Below are positions 1 through 6,445 of a stretch of 14,806 bases of DNA, one piece after another. Position numbers and translations under genes: made by a program. Source of the DNA: CAYLNK01 sp964384675. Lineage in GTDB: Bacteria; Acidobacteriota; Thermoanaerobaculia; UBA5066. Within the stretch, counting starts at the first letter, position 1; every line of letters starts with the position of its first letter. The notes under the pieces are model-generated. The model saw nothing but the letters and a program-made list of their open reading frames with translations, was not told where the DNA came from and made no database searches. Location of the stretch: the NCBI GenBank assembly GCA_964384675.1, contig CAYLNK010000145.1, positions 1 through 14,806 on the forward strand, written 5' to 3'.

Positions 1-219
1 GACGAACGGGGCACGGCCGAGGCCGCGTGGCGAGCCGACGTCGAGCTGCTGGTCGAGCGGCACCGGCTGCTGCGGGACGCCGTCGCGGCGCTTCAGGCCC
101 GGGACCTCGACGGCCCGGCCGGGACGCGGCGGATCCGGCTCGTGCGCGGAGTCGCCGCCCACGACCTGTACCACGCCGGCCAGATCCAGCTGATCCGCAG
201 GCTCTCGGCCTCGAAATGA
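1..219 (+). CDS. DinB-family protein, C-terminal fragment
   Basis: Frame 1 is open from the window edge to a TGA at 217-219, giving 72 residues of a gene that starts to the left. The visible part is helical. It ends in a stretch reading His-Asp-Leu-Tyr-His-Ala-Gly-Gln-Ile-Gln-Leu-Ile, the last-helix signature of the DinB/DUF664 four-helix fold, in which a His of this motif is one of three metal ligands. In this superfamily, members range from thiol-transferase-like enzymes (bacillithiol or mycothiol dependent) to proteins with no known substrate, so no reaction can be assigned from the fragment. The next gene begins 66 bp downstream with a different theme (cytochromes), so a shared operon is unlikely but not excluded. 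Family assignment is fairly safe; function is open. Confidence 0.72.
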   Translation, partial: DERGTAEAAWRADVELLVERHRLLRDAVAALQARDLDGPAGTRRIRLVRGVAAHDLYHAGQIQLIRRLSASK

Positions 220-273
220 GACATGTGCACTAAAGCCGTGGCCCGCCGCGTGCAAGATCATGAGCCGGACGTG

Positions 274-280
274 AAGGAGG
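274..280 (+). promoter_or_regulatory. Ribosome binding site of the monoheme cytochrome gene
   Basis: AAGGAGG is a near-perfect Shine-Dalgarno sequence 5 bp before the ATG at 286. It settles the start, because the upstream ATG at 223 has no such site and would put extra residues ahead of the signal peptide. Confidence 0.8.
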
Positions 281-285
281 TCCTC

Positions 286-627
286 ATGAACAGACACAAG
301 ACCACCGCCGCGGCGCTCATCGCCACGCTCGGTCTCGCCACCACGCTCTTCGCCGGCATGGAGACGCAGAAGGCCTTCGTGGGCAAGTACCCCGACGCCA
401 AGGCCAAGCTCGGCAAGTGCTCCACCTGCCACACCAAGCCCCTCCCCAAGAAGGAGGACCACGAGCTGAACGCCTACGGCAAGGACCTGGGCGAGAAGGC
501 CGTGATGGACGCCAAGGCCGCGAAGAAGGAGTACGACTTCACCAAGGTCGAGGCCCTCGACAGCGACGGCGACGGCGTCAAGAACGCCGACGAGATCAAG
601 GCCGGCACGAACCCCGGCGCCAAGTAG
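286..627 (+). CDS. Exported monoheme cytochrome c with EF-hand-like calcium loop
   Basis: A protein of 113 aa. The ATG at 286 is preferred over the in-frame ATG at 223 because AAGGAGG (274-280) lies 5 bp before it and the residues that follow form a proper signal peptide (basic residues 3-5, hydrophobic 8-23, cleavage probably near Ala23). A single c-type heme site, Cys-Ser-Thr-Cys-His, is at residues 45-49. The C-terminus carries Asp92-x-Asp94-x-Asp96-Gly...Glu103, matching an EF-hand or thrombospondin-type-3 calcium loop, followed by Ala-Gly-Thr-Asn-Pro. No obvious methionine distal ligand stands out; Met74 is the only one after the heme site. It should be a small lysine-rich periplasmic electron carrier. 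It lies 27 bp before the 11-heme cytochrome gene and is probably its soluble partner. The heme-protein call is firm; the partner role is inferred. Confidence 0.85.
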   Translation: MNRHKTTAAALIATLGLATTLFAGMETQKAFVGKYPDAKAKLGKCSTCHTKPLPKKEDHELNAYGKDLGEKAVMDAKAAKKEYDFTKVEALDSDGDGVKNADEIKAGTNPGAK

Positions 628-654
628 CCCGACGGAGGAAGCGGCGGTGACGGC

Positions 655-1944
655 GTGACTCCCGATCGAATCCGGTGGGCGGCGGCCCTCCTGGCCGCCG
701 CCCTTTCGTGGACGGTCTCGGCAGCGACGCCGTCCCGGACACCCGCACCGCCGAAGGGTCCCACCAGCGACGATTGCCTGGCGTGCCACGGGGACGCGTC
801 GGCGGTCCGCGCGAACAACACGTCCGTCGCCGTCGATCCGGAGAAGTTCGCGGCGTCGGCTCACGGTGCCGCCGGCCTCGGCTGCGCCGACTGCCACGCG
901 GACCTGGCGGCCGCGACCGAGTTCCCGCACGCGGAGACGCTCGCCCGGGTCGACTGCGCGCCGTGCCACGACGCCCAGGTCGCCGACTACCGGAAGAGCG
1001 TCCACGCGTCGTCGCGCACCAAGGACCAGAAAAGCCTGGCCGCCACCTGCATCGACTGCCACGGCACGCACGACATCCGGAAATCCGAGGACCCCACCTC
1101 CCGGACCTACGCGCGCAACATCGTCACCACCTGCGTCCGCTGCCACGGCGACCCGAAGGTCGTCGAGAAGGCCCACATTCCGGGCGGCGACGTCGGAGGG
1201 CTCTACAAGGACAGCATCCACGGAAAGCTCCAGGCCAAGGGACTGACCGTCGCGCCGACGTGCAAGACGTGCCATGGCGTTCACGACGTCCTCGCCCCGA
1301 ACGACCCGGCCGCGAAGATCTTCCGCGGGAACGTGGCCTCCACGTGCGGCACGTGCCACAAGGGAGCCCAGGAGCTGTACGAGTCGAGCGTTCACGGCAC
1401 CCAGGCCAAGGCGGGGAACGTCAAGGCGCCGGTCTGCATCGACTGCCACACGACCCACGGCATCCGGGCCGGGGACGAGGAGAAGTCCCGGCTCTTCAAG
1501 CTGAAGGAGTGCGGCACGTGCCACGAGGCGCGGCTCGCCTCCTACGGCGACACGTACCACGGCCAGGTGACGTCGCTGGGCTTCTCCCGGATCGCGACGT
1601 GCGCGGACTGCCACCGCGGCCACGACATCTTCCCGACGAACGATCCGCGCTCGTCGGTGAACGCCGCGAACCGCGTGAAGACCTGCCAGCGCTGCCACCC
1701 GAAGGCGAACGAGAACTTCGCGAAATACCAGCCTCACGCCGACCCGAAGGACCCCAAGGGGAACTTCCTCCTCTACGTCATGTCCTTCTTCATGAAGTGG
1801 CTCCTGGTCGGCGTCTTCACCTTCTTCGGGCTCCACACGGCCCTCTGGTTCCCCCGCTCCTGGAAGGAGCGGAAGGCTCATCGCGCCGCGCAAGGCCACG
1901 GTCCGGCTCCGGAGGCGGGACCCCAGGAGAAGAAGGATGAGTGA
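655..1944 (+). CDS. Membrane-anchored 11-heme cytochrome c
   Basis: A protein of 429 aa starting with GTG; GGAGGAA at 634-640 is a rather distant ribosome site. A signal peptide (about residues 8-24) leads into a periplasmic domain with eleven CxxCH sites, whose first cysteines are at 41, 77, 101, 132, 160, 203, 231, 261, 286, 316 and 344. Sites 4 to 11 form four tandem pairs. In each pair a His (117, 189, 247, 302) sits 14-15 residues before the first site, which reads CxxCHxxH(D/G), and the second site follows 25-28 residues later. One transmembrane helix (about 372-398) anchors the C-terminus and leaves a charged cytoplasmic tail. The pattern is that of the cytochrome c3/NrfB-like multiheme superfamily. 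The stop overlaps the start of the cytochrome b gene by 8 bp, so the two products are probably made together and form one quinol-linked complex. The terminal acceptor cannot be read from sequence. Confidence 0.92.
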   Translation: MTPDRIRWAAALLAAALSWTVSAATPSRTPAPPKGPTSDDCLACHGDASAVRANNTSVAVDPEKFAASAHGAAGLGCADCHADLAAATEFPHAETLARVDCAPCHDAQVADYRKSVHASSRTKDQKSLAATCIDCHGTHDIRKSEDPTSRTYARNIVTTCVRCHGDPKVVEKAHIPGGDVGGLYKDSIHGKLQAKGLTVAPTCKTCHGVHDVLAPNDPAAKIFRGNVASTCGTCHKGAQELYESSVHGTQAKAGNVKAPVCIDCHTTHGIRAGDEEKSRLFKLKECGTCHEARLASYGDTYHGQVTSLGFSRIATCADCHRGHDIFPTNDPRSSVNAANRVKTCQRCHPKANENFAKYQPHADPKDPKGNFLLYVMSFFMKWLLVGVFTFFGLHTALWFPRSWKERKAHRAAQGHGPAPEAGPQEKKDE

Positions 1945-2770
1945 GACCGCCGCGACGCCCCAGCGCTGGATCCGGCGTTTCGACAGGTACGACCGGCTCC
2001 TGCACGCGCTTCTGATGTCGTCGTTCCTGGGCCTCGCCCTGACCGGGCTCCCGCTCTTCGTCAGCCACGCGCGATGGGCGGGGACCCTGGCCCACGCGTT
2101 CGGCGGCTTCAAGGCGGCCGCCACGCTCCACCGGATCTTCGCGACCGGCATGCTGGTCTGCTTCACCCTGCACCTCGTCCGCCTCGGCCACCGTCTCCTG
2201 GTGAAGAAGGACCGGAGCATCCTGTGGGGTCCGGGCTCGATGGTCCCGCAGCCCAAGGACCTGATGGACTTCGCCGGACACATCCGGTGGTTCGTGGGCC
2301 GCGGCCCCCGGCCCGCCTTCGACCGGTTCACCTACTGGGAGAAGTTCGACTACTGGGCGGTGTTCTGGGGGATGGGGATCATCGGCGGTACAGGCCTGGT
2401 CCTCTGGTTCCCGCGGCTGTTCGCGACGTTCCTGCCGGGGCAGCTCTTCAACGTCGCTCTCCTCGTCCACGGGGAGGAGGCCCTCCTGGCCGTCGGCTTC
2501 ATCACGACGATCCACTTCTTCAACGGGCACCTCCGCCCGGAGAAGTTCCCGCTCGACCCGGTGATCTTCACCGGCGTCATCCCGGAGGAGGAGCTGAAGC
2601 GCGAGCGGCCGGCCGAGCACGCGCGGCTCGTGGCGAACGGACAGCTCGAGGCGCTGTCCCAGCCGGAGCCGCCGAAGCGGCTCGTCCGGCTCGGCTACGT
2701 CGTCGGCTGGACCGCCATCCCGCTCGGGCTCACCCTGGTCGCGCTGACCGCCTGGGCCGTGCTGCGGTAG
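1937..2770 (+). CDS. Cytochrome b-type quinone-linked membrane subunit
   Basis: A protein of 277 aa whose ATG lies inside the end of the multiheme gene (8 bp overlap, translational coupling). It resembles the di-heme cytochrome b subunits of formate dehydrogenase, hydrogenase and thiosulfate reductase (FdnI/HydC/PhsC-like). Hydrophobic segments lie at about 22-42, 64-82, 138-158, 172-193 and 252-275. Histidines in or beside them, the candidate b-heme ligands, are His23, His65, His79, His178 and His193. The loop after helix 2 is basic and should face the cytoplasm. In this family, the subunit exchanges electrons between menaquinol and a periplasmic redox partner; here the partner is presumably the 11-heme cytochrome encoded just upstream. 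No molybdopterin, iron-sulfur or hydrogenase subunit is adjacent, which favours a plain b/c electron-transfer module. Ligand pairing is inferred. Confidence 0.85.
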   Translation: MSETAATPQRWIRRFDRYDRLLHALLMSSFLGLALTGLPLFVSHARWAGTLAHAFGGFKAAATLHRIFATGMLVCFTLHLVRLGHRLLVKKDRSILWGPGSMVPQPKDLMDFAGHIRWFVGRGPRPAFDRFTYWEKFDYWAVFWGMGIIGGTGLVLWFPRLFATFLPGQLFNVALLVHGEEALLAVGFITTIHFFNGHLRPEKFPLDPVIFTGVIPEEELKRERPAEHARLVANGQLEALSQPEPPKRLVRLGYVVGWTAIPLGLTLVALTAWAVLR

Positions 2771-2781
2771 CGGGTCTGACC

Positions 2782-2806
2782 GGGAAACCCGTCACGCGGG
2801 TTTCCC
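2782..2806 (+). terminator. Hairpin after the cytochrome operon
   Basis: A perfect 10-bp inverted repeat, GGGAAACCCG (2782-2791) and CGGGTTTCCC (2797-2806), has a 5-nt loop and begins 12 bp after the cytochrome b stop. No T-tract follows, so it may be a weak or Rho-assisted terminator or an RNA-stabilising end. Confidence 0.55.
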
Positions 2807-2873
2807 CGACCCTTCCCCTCGGGGGCTGACGCCCTCTGCGGCCACGGTTCCGGGCTCGGATCCGGCCCGTGCG

Positions 2874-2879
2874 CACAAT
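2874..2879 (+). promoter_or_regulatory. Possible -10 element of a leaderless start
   Basis: CACAAT ends 6 bp before the ATG at 2886, and no Shine-Dalgarno sequence is present. The arrangement fits a promoter whose transcript begins at or next to the start codon. No convincing -35 hexamer is seen. It precedes the kinase remnant and may be a relic. Confidence 0.25.
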
Positions 2880-2885
2880 GGCTCC

Positions 2886-3497
2886 ATGAGCGGTCCAGAC
2901 GAGACAGCGGGCGGGTCCGGGGGCCAGCCGATGCCGTCGGATCGGGCGGGCTCCGAGCCACAGGTGCTCGACGGGAAGTACGCGCTCGACCGGGAGCTCG
3001 GGCGCGGCGGCATGGGGATCGTCTTCGAGGCCACGGCACGAGGGGATCGGCCGGCTCTTCGCCATCAAGCTCCTCCGGGTCCAGGCCTCCTCCACCGGGA
3101 CCTCGAGGCGGAGAACGTCTCCCTTCGCGAGCCGTTCGAGGGGCGACGGAGCCTGACCCTGCTCGGAGTCGTCGCGTGCGAAGCGCTCACGGGAACGCCT
3201 CCCTTCACCGGCGACGCCGAGACCGTGCTCCTCGGGCACTACCAGGGAACGGTCGTCCCGCCCTCCAGGAGGAACCGTGCGGTGCCGCCGGAGCTGGATG
3301 GACCGATCCTGGCGCCGCTGGCCAAGCACCCGGCGGACCGTCCGCCGACCGCGCGCCGGTTCGTCGACGGCATCGTGGAGGGTCTGACCCGCGGGCCGGC
3401 CGTGAGCATGGCGAGAGAGAGCGTGCCCTCCTTTGGCTCTTCGTCGCTTCGTGTGGGCAAGACAGGCCCCGCCGGTGTTGTGTTGCGTGTCCGTTGA
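2886..3497 (+). pseudogene. Serine/threonine protein kinase remnant
   Basis: The reading frame opens with a typical bacterial Hanks-type kinase N-lobe: a Lys-Tyr-x-Leu-Asp-Arg strand, then the glycine loop Leu-Gly-Arg-Gly-Gly-Met-Gly-Ile-Val-Phe-Glu-Ala-Thr (about 2979-3035). One extra base near 3036 then shifts the frame. The invariant Ala-Ile-Lys strand survives only in the next frame (Gly-Arg-Leu-Phe-Ala-Ile-Lys-Leu-Leu, 3049-3075). At about 3084 the original frame resumes directly with Leu-Leu-His-Arg-Asp-Leu (3087-3104), so the roughly 80 residues normally between Lys and His-Arg-Asp are gone. The catalytic loop reads HRDLEAEN, with Glu for the invariant Lys. The DFG-to-APE activation segment is also missing, and a C-lobe segment with Leu-Thr-Gly-x-Pro-Pro-Phe follows (about 3165-3210). 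A single active kinase cannot be made. The last ~100 bases before the stop match nothing recognisable. Confidence 0.85.
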
Positions 3498-3697
3498 CAC
3501 TCGCATGGGTGTTCCGTTGCGGCGTCACCCGTCGCGCATCTCGATTCGAGCCGAGCGTGGGTGCGACGCTTCCGCGTTCCCGTCGGCGGCACGCCGCGAT
3601 GCACGGCTTGGCCGGGGAGGAGGCATGCCTCTCGTCCTGGCGGTCTGTCGCGAATTGTCAATGGCGCCTTCCGCTGGGCGGCCATAGGCTTCTGTCG
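3498..3697. other. Intergenic stretch with no recognisable gene
   Basis: Two hundred bases lie between the kinase remnant and the BNR protein. Short open frames here have no recognisable motifs or ribosome sites. It may contain more decayed sequence from the kinase gene's neighbourhood. Confidence 0.5.
3685..3690 (+). promoter_or_regulatory. Possible -10 element before the BNR protein gene
   Basis: TAGGCT ends 7 bp before the ATG at 3698, which has no Shine-Dalgarno sequence. The spacing matches the two other suspected leaderless starts in the window. TTGTCA at 3655-3660 resembles a -35 but is 24 bp away, too far for a standard promoter, so the call is weak. Confidence 0.2.
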
Positions 3698-5956
3698 ATG
3701 CGCGTTTCCCGCACTTCCGTCCTCCTCGTCCTTGCCACACTCGCGGCACTCACCGCGCTACGGATCGACGGCGGTGTGAACCGCTGGACCCAGACGTTCA
3801 ACGGTCGCAGTGGCTTCGAGCTCCTGGTTGCGGATCCCACGCAGCCGTCGATCCTCTACGGCCAGTTCGACGTACACGACGGACTGCAGAAGTCGACCAA
3901 CGGCGGGACCACCTACGCTCCGGCGACCTCGGGACTGCCCGGAGCGCTCGAGCTCCTCGAGATCTCTCCCTCGAGCCCCTCGACGCTCTACGCCGTGAGC
4001 GGCGGGCAGGCCTACCGGACCGTCAACGGGGGCGCCTCCTGGACGGCTCGGGTCTCCTCGGGTCTTCAGGCAGGGTCTCAGCACCTTCGCGTCGACCCGT
4101 CGAATCCGAGCCGACTGTTCCTGACGGAGCCGGGGCTCCAGAGAAGCGACGATGGGGGCGGATCCTGGACCCAGCTCGAGCACGGCTGCTCGGGCTCCGT
4201 CCATGATGTCGCGATCGACCCGACGTTGCCCTCGAGGCTCCTCCTCGCCTGCTACCCATCCGCGGTGCGCGGAAGCACCGATGGAGGGAGCTCGTGGGCG
4301 CCGCTCTCCACCTTCAACCCCGGGAACGCGGTCACGGTCTTCCGGATCGCGCCCTCCAACCCACAGGTCGTGTACGGCGCCGGGGGGAAGCTGGAGCGCA
4401 GCACGGATGGCGGGGCCTCTTGGACCCAGCGTGACCTCCCCTTCCTCGTGGCGCGACAGCTCGTGGTCGACCCCCTCGACCCGATGAGGCTGCACGCGCT
4501 GTCCGGGGACGGCGGCACGCTCTGGCGCAGCACGAACGGCGGGGATTCATGGAGCCCCGGGGGCGTCCCGAACGGCTTCCTGAACATCCTCCTCGCGCCA
4601 CAGGCGAGCCGGCTCTACGTGACTCGTCACCAGGGGCCGCTCTTCGCGTCCACGGACGGCGGGGACACGTTCTTCGAGCCGGCCGCGGCGCCAGCGCCAG
4701 CGAGAGTTCTCGCGGTCGACCCTGCGGACCACCGGCTCGTCATCGCCGGGGTCCACTCCTACCCGTACAGCATCACCCGCACGACGGACGGCGGCGAGAC
4801 GTGGTCCCGTCGGTCGACGACGGGCGACGCGGTGCCCCTCGGCGTCGTCTTCGGGCCGGCCGGAACGGAGACCGTACGTGTCCTCACATCCGGAGGAGGC
4901 ATCCTGCGGAGTGACGACCGCGGCGCGTCGTGGCAGGCTGCCCCCTCGCCCCGGCCGATCGTCACCCAGCTCTTCCTCTTTCCGGACCGGCTCGACCTGC
5001 AGCTTGCGGTCACGGACCTCGACGTCTTCCGCAGCACCGACGGAGGCGTGACCTGGTCCGGCGTGAGCTTCCCCGGGTATCCCACCATTCCGAACCTCGC
5101 TCTCCAACCCAAGGACCCTACCGTCCTCTACGCGAGCTCCATTTACTCCTTCTACCGCTCGTCGGATCGTGGCGTCAGCTGGCAGCTCCTCGTGGAGGGC
5201 CTCACCGTCTGCGACCGCGGCCTGCTGGCGATCCCCCCGGAAGACCCCTCGACGATCTACCAGCTCTGCGAGCACCTCAAGCGGAGCACCGACGGGGGGA
5301 ATACCTTCGTGGACGTGTCGGGCATCAACGCGCTGAGCATGGCCTTCGATCCCCGGAACCCGCGGAAGGTGTACGCGACGTACCCGTACACGGTCGCACG
5401 CTGTGTCGACGGGGTGACCTTCAAGAACTTCGACCTCGGGTTCGTCGGGCTAGCCCGGACGGTGGTGGCGCACCCGGACGGGCATCACCTCTATCTGGGC
5501 GCAGAAGAGGGCGTCTCTGCCCTGACGCTGGACGACCGCACCGACTTCTTCACGGTCCCTCCTTGCCGGGCCGTCGACACCCGTGGCCCCGACGGACCAT
5601 TCGGGGGGCCAGCCCTCGCGGGGGGGACCAGGCGAGCCTTCGCGCTCTCGGGGACCTGCGGGATCCCACCCGGCGCACGATCGGTAGCGGCGAACGTCAC
5701 CGTCGTGCAGCCGACCGCCGCCGGGCACATCAGAGCTGCGGTGCAAGGCGTGGTTCCGCCGACCTCGTTGCTGAACTTCCGCGCCGGCCAGATCCGGGCG
5801 AACTCGGCAGTCCTTCCGCTCACGGAGGACTCGACCGGGTCCACCGTCATTCAGGTCGAGGTCCCCCCTGGCGACAGCCTCCACCTCCTGATCGACGTGA
5901 ACGGGTACTTCCTGTCGCCGGACCCTTTGATCGGACCGCTCGCCCGCCCGGACTAG
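3698..5956 (+). CDS. Secreted BNR/Asp-box beta-propeller protein with C-terminal surface domain
   Basis: A protein of 752 aa. The ATG at 3698 is chosen because a clear signal peptide follows (basic start, hydrophobic 8-22); the frame upstream of it overlaps the kinase remnant and is not protein-like. About thirteen Asp-box motifs of the form Ser-Thr-Asp-Gly-Gly-x-Ser-Trp recur between residues about 66 and 575, spaced as expected for BNR/sortilin-type propeller blades. Similar proteins are often labelled sialidase-like or photosystem-stability-like, but no catalytic residues of a glycosidase can be pointed to. From residue 617 a separate domain begins with Pro-Cys-Arg-Ala-Val-Asp-Thr-Arg and ends with Asp-Val-Asn-Gly-Tyr-Phe; Cys623 and Cys654 could form a disulfide. 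That domain recurs at the ends of many exported proteins of Acidobacteriota-like genomes and may serve surface display. The gene appears intact between two decayed genes. The ligand is unknown. Confidence 0.85.
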   Translation: MRVSRTSVLLVLATLAALTALRIDGGVNRWTQTFNGRSGFELLVADPTQPSILYGQFDVHDGLQKSTNGGTTYAPATSGLPGALELLEISPSSPSTLYAVSGGQAYRTVNGGASWTARVSSGLQAGSQHLRVDPSNPSRLFLTEPGLQRSDDGGGSWTQLEHGCSGSVHDVAIDPTLPSRLLLACYPSAVRGSTDGGSSWAPLSTFNPGNAVTVFRIAPSNPQVVYGAGGKLERSTDGGASWTQRDLPFLVARQLVVDPLDPMRLHALSGDGGTLWRSTNGGDSWSPGGVPNGFLNILLAPQASRLYVTRHQGPLFASTDGGDTFFEPAAAPAPARVLAVDPADHRLVIAGVHSYPYSITRTTDGGETWSRRSTTGDAVPLGVVFGPAGTETVRVLTSGGGILRSDDRGASWQAAPSPRPIVTQLFLFPDRLDLQLAVTDLDVFRSTDGGVTWSGVSFPGYPTIPNLALQPKDPTVLYASSIYSFYRSSDRGVSWQLLVEGLTVCDRGLLAIPPEDPSTIYQLCEHLKRSTDGGNTFVDVSGINALSMAFDPRNPRKVYATYPYTVARCVDGVTFKNFDLGFVGLARTVVAHPDGHHLYLGAEEGVSALTLDDRTDFFTVPPCRAVDTRGPDGPFGGPALAGGTRRAFALSGTCGIPPGARSVAANVTVVQPTAAGHIRAAVQGVVPPTSLLNFRAGQIRANSAVLPLTEDSTGSTVIQVEVPPGDSLHLLIDVNGYFLSPDPLIGPLARPD

Positions 5957-6345
5957 CGCGGGCCCCTCGCGGGCGCCCATCCGCCCCCATCCCCGTGCAG
6001 CTGCCACGACGCACAGTCGTGCGGATGCGCGGTCCTTGGATTCGCGGCGACGGCCTTCATCGCGTCGCGGAGCGCGACGTCCTTCCGTTTCCCAGCGGCG
6101 AGGCCACCGAGGTCGGCCGTGAGATCGAGGCCGAGGATCTCCCTCCCACCAGCGGAGCACCCGTCCTCGCCATCCGGCCCGGATGACTTCGCGAGGACCG
6201 GAGCGGAGTTCAGAGGGAGCTTCGAGCTGGTCAGCCCGTGCGCGGCAACGTGGATGAACCGTGCGGAAGGCGCGTCGCGCCGGAAGGCCTCCTCGCTCAC
6301 CTGCCGTCCGACGTGAGCGCTCACAGGGCAAGAACCACCACACAC
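5953..6345 (-). pseudogene. CHAT-domain (caspase-like) protein remnant
   Basis: A minus-strand frame of about 130 residues keeps both ends of a CHAT domain. Near its start Glu-Glu-Ala-Phe-Arg-Arg is followed by Ala-Arg-Phe-Ile-His-Val-Ala-Ala-His-Gly, which contains the conserved catalytic-type His (residue 36). Then come Pro-Leu-Asn-Ser-Ala-x-Val-Leu-Ala and Arg-Glu-Ile-Leu-Gly-Leu-Asp-Leu (about 44-75), and near the end an Ala-Leu-Arg-Asp-Ala-Met helix and a degenerate His-Pro-x-x-x-Ala-Ser-Trp-Gln-Leu-x-Gly-Asp-Gly (about 107-119). The middle, including the Ser-Ala-Cys catalytic cysteine strand that should follow residue 79, is absent. No normal start or upstream TPR region is present. CHAT proteins act as proteases or scaffolds, often after TPR repeats, but this copy should be inactive. 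It ends tail-to-tail with the BNR gene, the two stops overlapping. Confidence 0.7.
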
Positions 6346-6445
6346 GAGACGCCCCGCAAGCTCCGCCCGATAGCAGAACCCGGCGCCGTCACGAAGTCAC
6401 CGGCACGGCTCCCTGACGTCCCTCGCGGTGGCCGCCACCCTCCGC
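6346..6445. other. Short intergenic stretch after the TPR gene
   Basis: One hundred bases separate the TPR gene stop from the CHAT remnant. I see only small imperfect inverted repeats around 6427-6453 and no convincing terminator or gene. Confidence 0.4.

Noticed and set aside
3698..5956. Sialidase activity for the BNR protein
   Set aside because: Asp-boxes are structural and occur in many propellers; I cannot identify the arginine triad or nucleophile of a sialidase, so only the fold is claimed.
4930..6186. Plus-strand open frame overlapping the BNR gene end
   Set aside because: It is a shifted-frame shadow of the BNR gene with Arg/Pro-rich translation and no motif.
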